Source of the DNA: Pseudomonadota bacterium
GTDB taxonomy: Bacteria > Pseudomonadota > Gammaproteobacteria > Ga0077536
Reading direction: 5' to 3'
DNA: 64,000 nucleotides
NCBI GenBank assembly: GCA_016719885.1
Contig: JADJYF010000016.1
Coordinates: forward strand, 77,807 to 141,806
Below, piece by piece: positions 52,387 through 60,857 of this stretch; the stretch's first letter is position 1; each line of letters opens with the position of its first letter. A program made the translations under genes and the position numbers. A model generated the notes under the pieces. It was not told where the DNA came from. It searched no databases and was given only the letters and a program-made list of their open reading frames with translations.

Positions 52387-53241
52387 ATGAGTTCCAGGCA
52401 AGATTCGAAATGGCCGGTGGTGGTCACGGTGCTGGCCCTGGCGGTGATCGGCGTGCTGTATTTCCGCGGCCTGCAGCAGCCGCTCGATGGGCTGCGCACC
52501 TTGACGCTGCCCAGCGCACCGACGCCGGCCATGGCGCCGGCCGACGATGCACCCGCCGCCGCGCCCGAGCCGGCGGTGGTCAATCCCATCGAGCAAAGCG
52601 AGGCGGGCCGTCAACAGACGCCGGTCGCCGCGCCCGCGGACACCACGTCCGGCGTGGCGACGAACATCGGCAACCAGGATTTCGAAGCCGCGTTCGAGGC
52701 GCTGCTCGGCAGCGAAGCGTTTCGCCAGTGGGTGGTGAGCGACGATCCCGTCAATCGCATCGTGGTGGCGGTCGACAACCTTTCCCACGACAAGCTGCCG
52801 GTGCGCCTGTGGCCGCTGCGTCCGCTGGGCAGTGCGCCGCTGGTGCATGGCGAGGGCGCGACGCTGCGCTTCGCGGCCGAGAATTCCACTCGTTACGAGC
52901 CCTACATCGCGCTCCTGCAAAAACTCGACATGAAGCTCGTGGCGGCGCTCTACGTGCGCGACTACCCGCGCTTCCAGCATGCCTTCCAGGAGCTCGGCTA
53001 TGCCAATGCCTATTTCAACGATCGACTGGTGGACGTGATCGAACACCTGCTGGTGACTCCCGAGATCAATGTGCCCCCGGCGCTGGTGCAGCCGACCGTG
53101 ATGTACAAGTTCGCCGACCAGGATCTCGAGTCGCGCTCGGTCGGTCAGAAGTTGCTGCTGCGCATGGGGCCGGCCCATGCCAGCGTGGTGAAATCGCGCC
53201 TGCGCGAGTTGCTGCGGCTGGTCAGTCGCAGCGCGCAGTGA
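52387..53241 (+). CDS. DUF3014 membrane-anchored protein
   Basis: A 284-residue protein with one N-terminal membrane segment (WPVVVTVLALAVIGVLYFRG, about residues 9-28), a Pro/Ala-rich linker (about 40-95) and a C-terminal domain of the DUF3014 type (LLGSEAFRQWVVSDDPVNRI, VAALYVRDYPRFQHAFQELG, ALVQPTVMYKFADQDLESRS). Function unknown. The GTG at 52384, one codon upstream, is an equal alternative start. Same strand as the nitroreductase before and the enoyl-CoA hydratase after. Confidence 0.85.
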   Translation: MSSRQDSKWPVVVTVLALAVIGVLYFRGLQQPLDGLRTLTLPSAPTPAMAPADDAPAAAPEPAVVNPIEQSEAGRQQTPVAAPADTTSGVATNIGNQDFEAAFEALLGSEAFRQWVVSDDPVNRIVVAVDNLSHDKLPVRLWPLRPLGSAPLVHGEGATLRFAAENSTRYEPYIALLQKLDMKLVAALYVRDYPRFQHAFQELGYANAYFNDRLVDVIEHLLVTPEINVPPALVQPTVMYKFADQDLESRSVGQKLLLRMGPAHASVVKSRLRELLRLVSRSAQ

Positions 53242-53270
53242 TGATTGGCGTTTGATTCGAAAAGGGTGTC

Positions 53271-54059
53271 ATGAACGAACAGCACGTGTTGTATGAAGTC
53301 GGCGCGCGGGTCGCGACCATCACCTTGAACCGCCCCACCGCCATGAATGCCCTCGCCGGCAGCATGCGCGAAGACATTCATGCCTGTCTGCAACGCGCCG
53401 AAGCCGATCCCGAGGTGGGCGTGGTGGTGATCACCGGCGCCGGCGATGCGTTCTGCGCGGGCGGCGACATCGCCAACATGCTGGAACTGCAGGCGCGCGA
53501 CGATGCCGCGCCGGTGGTCGCGCGCACCGCGATCGCCGCCACGCTGATCCAATTCCTGCGCGCGATGGACAAGCCGGTGATCGCCGCCATCAATGGCGCG
53601 GCGGCGGGCGGCGGCGCCAATCTCGCTCTCGCCTGCGACATACGTTACGGCTCGACGCGCACGCGTTTCTCGGAGAGCTTCGTCAAGATCGGCCTGGTGC
53701 CGGATTGGGGCGGCCACTACCTGCTCACGCGCCTGGTCGGCACCAGTCGCGCCATGGAGTTGATGATGCTCGGCGATCGCATCGATGCCGACGAGGCCTG
53801 TCGACTCGGCATCGTCAACGCGGTGTTTCCGGCCGCGACCTTCATGCAGGAAGTGATGTCACGCGCCGAGCGCCTGGCGCAAGGGCCGGCGGCGGCGCTC
53901 GCCGCCATCAAGCGCGGCGTGTATCTCGGCGCCGAGCAGGCGCTGGATGCGGTGCTCGACTATGAGCAGCGCACCCAGCAACGGCTGTTCCTCAGCGCCG
54001 ATGCGCGCGAAGGCATGCGCGCCTTCATGGACAAGCGCAGTCCGCGTTTCAAGGCCTGA
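53271..54059 (+). CDS. Enoyl-CoA hydratase/isomerase family protein
   Basis: Crotonase fold, 262 residues, predicted to hydrate or isomerise an enoyl-CoA. The oxyanion-hole segments are visible: ITGAGDAFCAGGDIANML (about residues 54-71) and AAINGAAAGGGANLALACDI (about 104-123). At the second catalytic position it has Asp in KIGLVPDWGGHYLLTRLVG, as in PaaG-type isomerases, rather than Glu, so isomerase or ring-opening chemistry is possible. It is convergent with the selenoprotein-like gene, 20 bases apart. Confidence 0.88.
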   Translation: MNEQHVLYEVGARVATITLNRPTAMNALAGSMREDIHACLQRAEADPEVGVVVITGAGDAFCAGGDIANMLELQARDDAAPVVARTAIAATLIQFLRAMDKPVIAAINGAAAGGGANLALACDIRYGSTRTRFSESFVKIGLVPDWGGHYLLTRLVGTSRAMELMMLGDRIDADEACRLGIVNAVFPAATFMQEVMSRAERLAQGPAAALAAIKRGVYLGAEQALDAVLDYEQRTQQRLFLSADAREGMRAFMDKRSPRFKA

Positions 54060-54079
54060 AACGTCGGCCGCGCCTGTCC

Positions 54080-54955
54080 TCAGGCGCGCAAGGCGCCGCT
54101 CGCGAGCGCCGCGTCGCGATCCGCCGGCAACTGGAACTGCGGCGATTCATCGCGCGGCTGGCGCGTGTCCTGGCCCTTGGTCGAGGACGCTTCCGCGCGC
54201 CAGGCTTCATCGCCCCAGCGATTGTCCAGCACCTGGATGCCGCCGGCGCGGGTCATGGTCGTGAAGCCGCTCAAGGCGGCGCGCACGATCGACAGCTGAT
54301 CGGCGCTGTCAAACGGCTTGCCGGCGGTGTGACCCAACGGGTAGTCGACGAAGGTCGCGCGCGGTGGCCGCCCGGCCTCGAGGATGTCGATGGCACTGCC
54401 CAGGCACATGGTCGGGATGCCGTGGGCTTCGAGATGACGTGCGACCAGACACACGGTCTGGTGACACACGGGTCACATCGCTACCAGCAGCGCGCAATCG
54501 ACTTTCTGGGCGCGGAACGCGTCGAGGATGGCGGGCGCCGTTTCCTCGCGCACGCGCCGCTGTGAATACACGCCGCCCATGCACGACAGCACCTGGTCGG
54601 CGAGTTCACCCACCATGCCTTCCTTGCACAGGCTGCGCAGCTGCGCGAGCGGCAGGATGCAATTCGGATCGCGCTTCGGATCGACGAGGTAGTTCTCGGT
54701 GATGTGCGAGAAGCGGATGTCGGCGCTGGCCACGCTGCTTGGCAGGGCGCGTATCGAGGTGTCGTCCTTGTAGTGGTAGGCGAGCTGGCCGAGCGCATAG
54801 GCGCCCGACGTCGAGAGCAAGCCGAGTCGCGCCTCGGCCAGCGGTTTACCGAGGGCTTGCCACGGCGGTGCGCTGTCGGCCTCGAACCAGCGGTAAGGGG
54901 TATATCCCAGGCTTTCGTAGCGGGCGCGAATGGCCTGCATGTAATGAACGCTCAT
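54080..54955 (-). CDS. GrdB-like selenoprotein (in-frame TGA read as selenocysteine)
   Basis: Two adjacent frames in the same phase (54955-54476 and 54472-54080) are joined by one TGA at 54475-54473. Both halves belong to the same family, the proteobacterial glycine/sarcosine/betaine/proline reductase selenoprotein B-like proteins: AYHYKDDTSIRALPSSVASA, HITENYLVDPKRDPNCILPL and LSCMGGVYSQRRVREETAPA before it, and PVCHQTVCLVARHLEAHGIP after it. TGA takes the first place of CxxC (UPVC; U161 and C164), where relatives commonly have CPVC. A bacterial SECIS-like hairpin follows directly. The read-through product is 291 residues. ATG 54955 is chosen for its match and a GAAGG upstream. A reductase role is family-based; its substrate is unknown. 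Confidence 0.85.
54437..54475 (-). promoter_or_regulatory. Bacterial SECIS-like element at the in-frame TGA
   Basis: On the minus strand, after the TGA (54475-54473), ACCAGAC (54462-54456) and GTCTGGT (54450-54444) form a perfect 7-bp stem around the loop CGTGT, with G second and U third. An outer stem (GTGTGT with GCACGT, including G-U pairs, one C-C mismatch between stems) extends it. The spacing from TGA to the loop is 17 bases. These features meet the published bacterial SECIS model (loop G in the first two places, 16-37 bases from TGA). Confidence 0.75.
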
Positions 54956-55036
54956 GATGATGGTGCCTTCGAGGGCTGCTTGGATGAAGCGCATTTTGAA
55001 CCGTCGATGCGCGTCACGACAGTCCCGGTGATTCAA

Positions 55037-55344
55037 GGCTGGGGGGCAGGCATGGGGCCGCGTCGGGGAGACGCTGTGTCCAGACCGCGAATGCGCCCCG
55101 GACTCGATGTTCGCTGTCGACTTCTCGAGCGTGGCCGGGTGGCCGCCGTTCGAGTCCGGAAGTCGAGGGTCCCGGCCGGTCGCCTGGACGAAGCCGAAAC
55201 CCTCGCTGCCGTATCCGCCTATGGCAATCTATTCGGGTAATTCATCCCTGGATCGCCCGCATCTCCGCCTTGCGGCGGCGATGCCATCACATGCTCGCTG
55301 GCGAGTCATCCGCAAGCGGAGCTCGTCCACGAAGCCTGCGATGT
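55037..55344. other. Non-coding stretch between the selenoprotein and RRM genes
   Basis: 308 bases with no gene that can be supported; short frames here have no ribosome site or homology. It holds the 5' side of the selenoprotein-like gene and the 3' side of the RRM gene (both minus strand). No clear terminator with a T tract is seen. Confidence 0.5.
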
Positions 55345-55629
55345 TTACCAACGCGGACGGTCGTTGGTGCGCTTGACCTTGTCCTTGTCCTGCGCAACGT
55401 TGACACGCAGGGCGCGGCCCTTCATGTCCTTGCCGTTCTGCTCGAGTGCATTCTCCGCCGCGCTCTGGGTCGCGAAGGTGATGAATGCGAAACCCTTGGA
55501 ACGACCGGTGTCACGGTCGGTGATCAGACGGACTTCTTCAATCGGGCCATACGTCTGGAACAGGTCGCGCAGGTCGTTTTCACCGACCGAGTACGGAAAG
55601 TTGCCGACGTAAAGTTTGTTCTGTTGCAT
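55345..55629 (-). CDS. RRM-domain RNA-binding protein (cold-shock-type small RRM)
   Basis: A 94-residue protein made of a single RRM. It begins MQQNKLYVGNFPYSVGENDL (RNP2 LYVGNF), and has RNP1 KGFAFITF (about residues 45-52), then GKDMKGRALRVNVAQDKDKV. Small bacterial RRM proteins bind RNA and are often induced by cold. Ribosome site TGGAG is 9 bases before the ATG. A leader of up to about 460 bases lies upstream without a gene, so regulation by the mRNA leader is possible. Confidence 0.92.
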   Translation of the reverse strand: MQQNKLYVGNFPYSVGENDLRDLFQTYGPIEEVRLITDRDTGRSKGFAFITFATQSAAENALEQNGKDMKGRALRVNVAQDKDKVKRTNDRPRW

Positions 55630-56089
55630 CAGGAATACTCCAAAAATAGATGCCAGGCGTTGATGAGGCGGCTGCCTCGGTTAAACACTTGCGCTCGCGG
55701 CGACAGTCCCGCGAGCGGGGTGAAGTCGAGTGCAAAGTGAAGGACGGATTCAAGTCGAACAACGAATGCGGGGAGCGAGGCGGCAACGAATGCCTTGGCT
55801 GAGCGTATGCGGTCAAGCTAGCGGAATCTGAATGTCGTGGTCGCGCGTGGCGACATCTTTCAACGATGCATACGGGCTCGGTCGCGGCGTATGGATACGT
55901 TGTTGGATGTGAATGCGGGACTCGGTCAGGACCTCGAAGAGCGGAATTCGTAATCGTTATTTCACGCGGTTGCGAAGCAGACTAACACGGTTTTTTGGGA
56001 ACTGCTACGCCTATTCACGGTCCGCGCTCGGCCCCTCATTTCGATAGCGTGGGCCGGCGACCGTGACCGCAATGCAGCATCGAAGGCCG
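55630..56089 (-). other. Long leader/intergenic region upstream of the RRM gene
   Basis: About 460 bases between the RRM start and the solute-binding-protein stop, lower in GC than the genes. It has no supported gene; a 78-codon minus-strand frame near 55580-55816 overlaps the RRM start and looks like chance. Base use suggests a long 5' leader. No perfect hairpin or known riboswitch was recognised by eye. Confidence 0.5.
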
Positions 56090-56911
56090 TCATCGTGGTG
56101 ATGAATCGGATGAGCGTTCACTCTCCTTCGGCAGATCGGCATCGTCGGCCATGGCCTTGAGTTCACCGCTGGCAACGAGTTCGGCCAGCACTTGGTTGAC
56201 CGCCGCCAGCAGATCCTCGTTGCCCTTGGGCACCGCCACCGCGAAGCTGTCTTCGGTCAGCAGCGGCGAGCGTTTGAAAGGACCGTCGTGACGGGCGAGG
56301 AACACGTCGATGTTGACCGCTTCGCTGATGAGACCGGCGACACGCCCGTCCTGGATGGCGGCCACCCCTTCCTTGAAGTTCGCGACCGGCAGCACCTTGG
56401 GCGCGCTGCCCGTGGCGTCCGCTATCGCCGCCATCATGACGGCCGCGCCGCCGTCGTTGCGTTCGATGATGGCGAAGGTCTTGCCGGCCAGGTCGCGCTT
56501 GCCGCTGATCGTGCCGTCCTTGCCCTCGAGCACGGCCAGGCCGCTGTGGTAGTAGGGCGTCGAGAAGTCGACCAGCTTGGCGCTGTCGGGATTCACGCGC
56601 AGCATCGAGATACCGAGGTCGACTTCGCCGCGCGCGATGGCGGGCAGGCGCTCCGGCTTGCGCATCATCTTCAAGCGCAAGGCATCGGGCGAGCCGAGAA
56701 TGCGCTTGGCGATGGCGCGCGCGATGGCGAGCTCCATGTCGCGCTTCTGGAAATGGGCGGGGTCGCGGTGGTTTTCCACCACCTTGTCGCCGACGTTCTT
56801 GACGCTGACGATGAGCTGGCCGCGCGCGCGTATGGTGGCGAGGTCATTGGCGGCGAGCGCCGGGGCGCTCATGGCGCACAATGAGATGGCGAGCAGCAAG
56901 CAGCGTTTCAT
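56090..56911 (-). CDS. Family 3 extracellular solute-binding protein
   Basis: Periplasmic binding protein of the amino-acid ABC transporter type, 273 residues, with signal peptide MKRCLLLAISLCAMSAPALA. It has the family pattern QLIVSVKNVGDKVVENHRDP, MELAIARAIAKRILG, GEVDLGISMLRVNPDSAKLV and DFSTPYYHSGLAVLEGKDGT. No permease or ATPase is nearby, so it may serve a distant transporter or act as a sensor. Its ATG overlaps the stop of the ThDP-enzyme beta gene by four bases, so the two are co-translated. Confidence 0.88.
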   Translation of the reverse strand: MKRCLLLAISLCAMSAPALAANDLATIRARGQLIVSVKNVGDKVVENHRDPAHFQKRDMELAIARAIAKRILGSPDALRLKMMRKPERLPAIARGEVDLGISMLRVNPDSAKLVDFSTPYYHSGLAVLEGKDGTISGKRDLAGKTFAIIERNDGGAAVMMAAIADATGSAPKVLPVANFKEGVAAIQDGRVAGLISEAVNIDVFLARHDGPFKRSPLLTEDSFAVAVPKGNEDLLAAVNQVLAELVASGELKAMADDADLPKESERSSDSSPR

Positions 56912-57498
56912 GGGCGATGTCCTTCCAGTAATGCGGTTCTGAAGCGATGTTTGACCACCACGCCGTCGCGCGGCGGCAGCACCATGCCGGCATTGGCGGC
57001 GGCGACCTCGATGTCGGCGAAATGCGGCCCGGCGGTGGTGGTGAAGCGGGTGCGGAACGCCGCGACTTCGTCGAGCGTGGTGAGCGTTACCGCGTTTTCA
57101 ATGCCGGCGCCGCGCGCCATCACGGCAAGACGGGTGGCCATCGCGGTATGGGTCAATTGGCCGCCGGTCTCGCCGTAGCGCCGGTTGTCGATGACTGCGA
57201 TGGCGAGATTGGCCGGCGCCATCGCCGCGACCGTGGCGAGTGAGCCGATACCCATCAGCATCTCGCCATCGCCCGTGATCACGAGGACACGACGCCGTGG
57301 TTGCGCGAGCGCGAGACCGAGACCCACCGACACCGCCGTGCCCATGCCGCCCCACAGGTAGAAATTGTGCACATGATCGCCGCACGCGGCGACATCCCAG
57401 GTGGTGCCGCCGAGTCCCGTCACCACCAGCAGCGCGCCGCGCTCGCGGAGCAGTTCATCGACGACCGCGCGCCGGTCGAGCAGTGTCGCGTCGTTCAT
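56908..57498 (-). CDS. ThDP-dependent decarboxylase-like, beta subunit
   Basis: C-terminal half of a thiamine-diphosphate enzyme of the sulfopyruvate/phosphonopyruvate decarboxylase type, 196 residues. The ThDP motif is visible: LVITGDGEMLMGIGSLATVA (about residues 72-91) to AVIDNRRYGETGG, i.e. GDG...N. ATG 57498 overlaps the stop of the alpha gene (ATGA), so the open frame upstream of it is not coding. It is paired with the alpha subunit and followed by the solute-binding protein. Substrate unknown. Confidence 0.85.
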   Translation of the reverse strand: MNDATLLDRRAVVDELLRERGALLVVTGLGGTTWDVAACGDHVHNFYLWGGMGTAVSVGLGLALAQPRRRVLVITGDGEMLMGIGSLATVAAMAPANLAIAVIDNRRYGETGGQLTHTAMATRLAVMARGAGIENAVTLTTLDEVAAFRTRFTTTAGPHFADIEVAAANAGMVLPPRDGVVVKHRFRTALLEGHRP

Positions 57499-58022
57499 TG
57501 GAAAGCCTTGGCGCCGAGCAGTCGTTGCGACAGCAGCACGGCGTTGGCGCTGTCGGTGGCGTAGGTCATGGTCAGCATGGCGGTGACGGTCGCTTCGACG
57601 TCCTCGGCACGGGCGACGCTGGTCACGCGCACGCCCAGGGTTTCCAGCACCGGCGTCACCACGCGGCCCATCGGCAGCTGCCACGGATTACCCTCGCCCC
57701 ACTCGCCGCGCATGGTCACCAGCATGAACAGCGGAAAGCGGCACGCAGTGCTCAGCGAGGCGATGGCGTTGCCGCAATTGCCGACGCCGCTCGATTGCAT
57801 GAGCAGGGCGCCGCGTTCGCCACCCAGCCACGCGCCGGCCAGCACGCCCATGCCTTCTTCCTCGGTGGTCAGCGGCAGCGCGCAAATTTCATCGTCGGCC
57901 CGGCACAGTTCGATGAGTCGACGATGGCCGGCGTCGGGCACGTAGGCGACCTGGCGCACGCGTTCGCGCTTGAACACTTGGTGGATGGCGGACGGCCAGT
58001 CCGCCTGGGCGCTGCTGGTCAC
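57495..58022 (-). CDS. ThDP-dependent decarboxylase-like, alpha subunit
   Basis: N-terminal (pyrimidine-binding) half of a two-subunit ThDP enzyme, 175 residues. It has LPLTTEEEGMGVLAGAWLGG (catalytic-type Glu, about residues 47-66) and QSSGVGNCGNAIASLSTACR, which match the alpha subunit of sulfopyruvate decarboxylase-like enzymes. The GTG at 58022 has GGGGA seven bases upstream and is preferred over the longer frame. Read divergently from the acyl-CoA ligase at 58141. Confidence 0.85.
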   Translation of the reverse strand: MTSSAQADWPSAIHQVFKRERVRQVAYVPDAGHRRLIELCRADDEICALPLTTEEEGMGVLAGAWLGGERGALLMQSSGVGNCGNAIASLSTACRFPLFMLVTMRGEWGEGNPWQLPMGRVVTPVLETLGVRVTSVARAEDVEATVTAMLTMTYATDSANAVLLSQRLLGAKAFQ

Positions 58023-58140
58023 GGTTGATTCCCCTAATGGGTGGCACTCGAACACCACCGCGAGACGAAGGCATGAACGTATTAGGACACGAGCCGCGCA
58101 AGGCTGCCAAGCCATGTTGCCAAAGGTTTATGCTGCGGCC

Positions 58141-60025
58141 ATGAACAAACCCCGTAGCCGTACCGTACCCGCACTGCTGGCCGAGATGGTGGCGCGCGAT
58201 GCCGCGCACCTGGCGATAGTCGATGGCGAGCAGCGCCTGTCCTATGCGCAATTTGCCGCCGAGGTGTTGCGCGCCGCGCGCGCCCTGCATGCGGTCGGCG
58301 TGCGGGCCGGCGATCGCGTCGGCATCCTGATGGGCAATCGCGCCGAGTGGCTGATACTCGATTTTGCGACCATGAGCCTCGGCGCCATCACGGTCGGCTT
58401 GAATACCTGGGCCACGGCCCACGAACTCGGCTACCAGTTGCGCCATGCGCAGGTGAAGCTGCTGGCCATTGAACCGCGCTTTCGCAACAGCGATTTTCGC
58501 GCGCTGCTGGCCGAGGCGCGCGCGCAGGCCGATGGACTGCCGGCATTGCAAACCGTGGTGTGCACCGAGACGCCGGCCGACGACATGATGTCCTACGCCG
58601 ACCTGTTGCGCGCCGCCGATGGCGTCGATGCGGCGGTCGTGGCCACAGCCAGCGCCGCCATCGAGCCGACCGACGTCGCCTGCCTGCTCTACACCTCCGG
58701 GTCGACCGCGCTGCCCAAGGGTGTGCCGCTGTTGCACGGCGGTCTCATCGACAACATGTGGGAGATCGGCGAGCGCCAGCATCTCGTCGCCGACGACAAG
58801 CTGTGGCTGTCGGTGTCGCTGTTCTGGTCGCTGGCCTGCGTCAATGCGCTCTACGCGGTCATGACGCACGGCGCGAGCATCGTGCTGCAGCACCAGTTCG
58901 ATGCCGGTGAAGCGCTGCTTCTGATCGAGCGCGAACGCTGCACGGTGTTCTACGGCACGCCCAACATGGCGCTGGCGCTGTGGGAGCATCCCGCGCGCGC
59001 GCGCCACGACCTGTCGTCGCTGCGTACCGGCGTCACCATCGGCACGCCCGAGCAGCTGCGGCGCGTCGCGGCGCTCGGCGTCGAGAAGATCTGCAATGTG
59101 TATGGACTGACGGAAGCCTATGGCAACTCGGCGGTGACCGACGCCGAACTGCCCTTGGAGCAACGCGTGCTGACCGTGGGGCGGCCGCTGGGCGGCGTCG
59201 AGATCCGCATCAGCGACGGTGAAACCTGCGTACCGCTGCCAGTCAACACGGCGGGCGAGATCACGATCAAGGGGCAACGTGCTGCCGGGTTACTGGAACG
59301 ATCCGGTGCGTACCGCCGAGGCTTTCACCGCCGACGGTTATTTTCGTACCGGCGACCTGGGGCTCATCGATGACGACGGCTATCTCTACTATCGCGGACG
59401 GCTGAAAGAACTGGTGAAGACCGGCGGCATCAATGTCGCGCCGGCCGAGGTCGAGGAGATCTTGTCCAGTCACCCCGCTGTCGAACTCGCCTTCGTCACC
59501 GGTATTCCCGACGCGCGCCTCGACGAAGCGCTGGCGGCGGTCATCGTGACCCGTGCGGGCGCGACGGTCAGCGAGACCGAACTCGCCAATCATTGCCGCG
59601 CGACCTTGGCCGCCTACAAGACGCCGCGGCATTTCCGCTTCGTCGACGCGACGGTGCTGCCGCTCACCACCACCGGCAAGTTGAAACGCAACGAGTTGGC
59701 GAAGTTGTTCGACGCGGGAAGGAATGAGCGAGCGCTAGTCTGGGTTTCGAATGTCAGGCTGAAGCCTGACCCAGAGTCGGGCCGCCGGGTTCAAACTCTT
59801 GCGATTATTCTGTGGCCCTTGGCGACGCTGGTGATTCAGTCGACATCGAGGCGTGGAGGAGCTCAAGGCCTCACCAGTATCCTGCCCATGGCCTGGCGCC
59901 CGGTCAGCATCTTCAATGCCGCCACGCCTTCATCCAGGCTGAACTCGCGTGTGATCATCGGTTTCAACTTGCCTTGCGCGTACCACTGCAAGAGCGTCTC
60001 CACCGAAATCGTCAGCTTGTCGTAG
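58141..60025 (+). pseudogene. AMP-dependent acyl-CoA synthetase/ligase, frameshifted
   Basis: Adenylate-forming ligase (activates a carboxylate to acyl-AMP, then acyl-CoA). The first frame (58141 to about 59270) has LLYTSGSTALPKGVPLLHGG (A3 motif) and NVYGLTEAYGNSAV; the second (about 59270 on) has GYFRTGDLGLIDDDGYLYYR and GRLKELVKTGGINVAPAEVE plus TTTGKLKRNELAKLF. The frames meet at AAGGGGCAACG (G run 59271-59274); removing one G gives GEITIKGNVLPGYWNDP, a perfect family match. After LAKLFDAGRNE the frame runs on past a palindromic repeat, to a stop at 60025 inside the opposite gene, so the native stop is also gone. A sequencing error is possible for the frameshift. Confidence 0.85.
59739..59775. 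repeat. Palindromic repeat at the end of the acyl-CoA ligase
   Basis: GTCAGGC (59753-59759), loop TGAA and GCCTGAC (59764-59770) form a perfect 7-bp stem; TCTGGGT (59739-59745) and ACCCAGA (59769-59775) add partial outer complementarity. It lies directly after the last ligase-like residues and is different from the GTGCGAA family of this window. Probably a second REP-type element that replaced the gene's stop region. Confidence 0.5.
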
Positions 60026-60834
60026 GCATTCCAGCGGAAGTGGCGCAATGACGAACCGAGCGCCGAGCGGTTCTTGACCAGCAGGCGGTTGGCGGGAATC
60101 TTGGGGATGCCGCCGACGAAACCCACCAGCACGATGCGTCCGCCCCAGCCGAGCGCCGACAAGGCCTTGTCGAACAGATCGCCGCCGACCGGATCGAAGC
60201 ACACGTCGGCGCCGCGATCGCCGGTCAGTTTCATCACCGCTTCGGTGAGATCCTGTTCGCTGTAATTGATGAGTTCGTCGGCGCCGCGGCTCTTGGCGGC
60301 CGCGAGTTTCTCCGGCGTGCTGGCGGCGGCGATCACGCGCGCGCCCATGGCCTTGCCGATCTCGACGGCGGTGAGGCCCACGCCGCCGGCGGCGCCCAGC
60401 ACCAGCAGGGTTTCACCTGCTTCCAGACGACCCATCCAGCGCAGCGCGACGTCGGACGAGATATAGGCGACCGGAAACGAGGCCGCGTCATCGAAGCTCA
60501 TGCCCGTGGGAATGACCCAGGTATCGCTTTCCTCGGCGAGCGCCTGCTCGGCGAGACCACCGTAGGCCAAGAGTGCCATCACGCGATCGCCAGGCTTGAA
60601 GCGCGTGACCTTGTCACCGACCGCCAGCACCGTACCGGCGGTCTCGAGACCGGGTGCGAAGGGCAGCGGCGGCTTGGTCTGGTAGGTGCCGCCGACCATG
60701 ATGGTGTCGGCGAAGTTGACCGCCGTGGCGGCCACCTTGATGAGCACCTGCGTGGCTGCCGGTAGCGGGACCGGCAGCTCGGCAACGGCGAGGTCTTCGA
60801 CCGCGCCCCAGGCAGAACAGACGAGGGCGCGCAT
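59863..60834 (-). CDS. NADPH:quinone oxidoreductase (zinc-independent MDR family)
   Basis: A 323-residue medium-chain dehydrogenase/reductase without the structural-zinc Cys cluster. It has the GroES-like N-terminal part (AATAVNFADTIMVGGTYQTK), the nucleotide motif LVLGAAGGVGLTAVEIGKAM (about residues 143-162) and the Qor-type TGDRGADVCFDPVGGDLFD. It likely reduces quinones or enone-type acyl compounds with NADPH. It is read against the ligase, whose frame overlaps its 3' end by 163 bases, and sits 23 bases from the amidohydrolase gene on the same strand. Confidence 0.88.
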   Translation of the reverse strand: MRALVCSAWGAVEDLAVAELPVPLPAATQVLIKVAATAVNFADTIMVGGTYQTKPPLPFAPGLETAGTVLAVGDKVTRFKPGDRVMALLAYGGLAEQALAEESDTWVIPTGMSFDDAASFPVAYISSDVALRWMGRLEAGETLLVLGAAGGVGLTAVEIGKAMGARVIAAASTPEKLAAAKSRGADELINYSEQDLTEAVMKLTGDRGADVCFDPVGGDLFDKALSALGWGGRIVLVGFVGGIPKIPANRLLVKNRSALGSSLRHFRWNAYDKLTISVETLLQWYAQGKLKPMITREFSLDEGVAALKMLTGRQAMGRILVRP

Positions 60835-60857
60835 GGCCTTTCCTCTTTCGTTGAATG

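Noticed and set aside
54473..54475. TGA as a simple nonsense mutation making a pseudogene
   Set aside because: The stop lies precisely at the redox Cys/Sec position of the family, both halves are conserved in phase and a SECIS-like hairpin follows at correct spacing, which favours recoding; a mutation is kept only as the alternative.
55580..55816. 78-codon minus-strand frame near the RRM gene
   Set aside because: It overlaps the RRM start in another frame and has no ribosome site or recognisable pattern.
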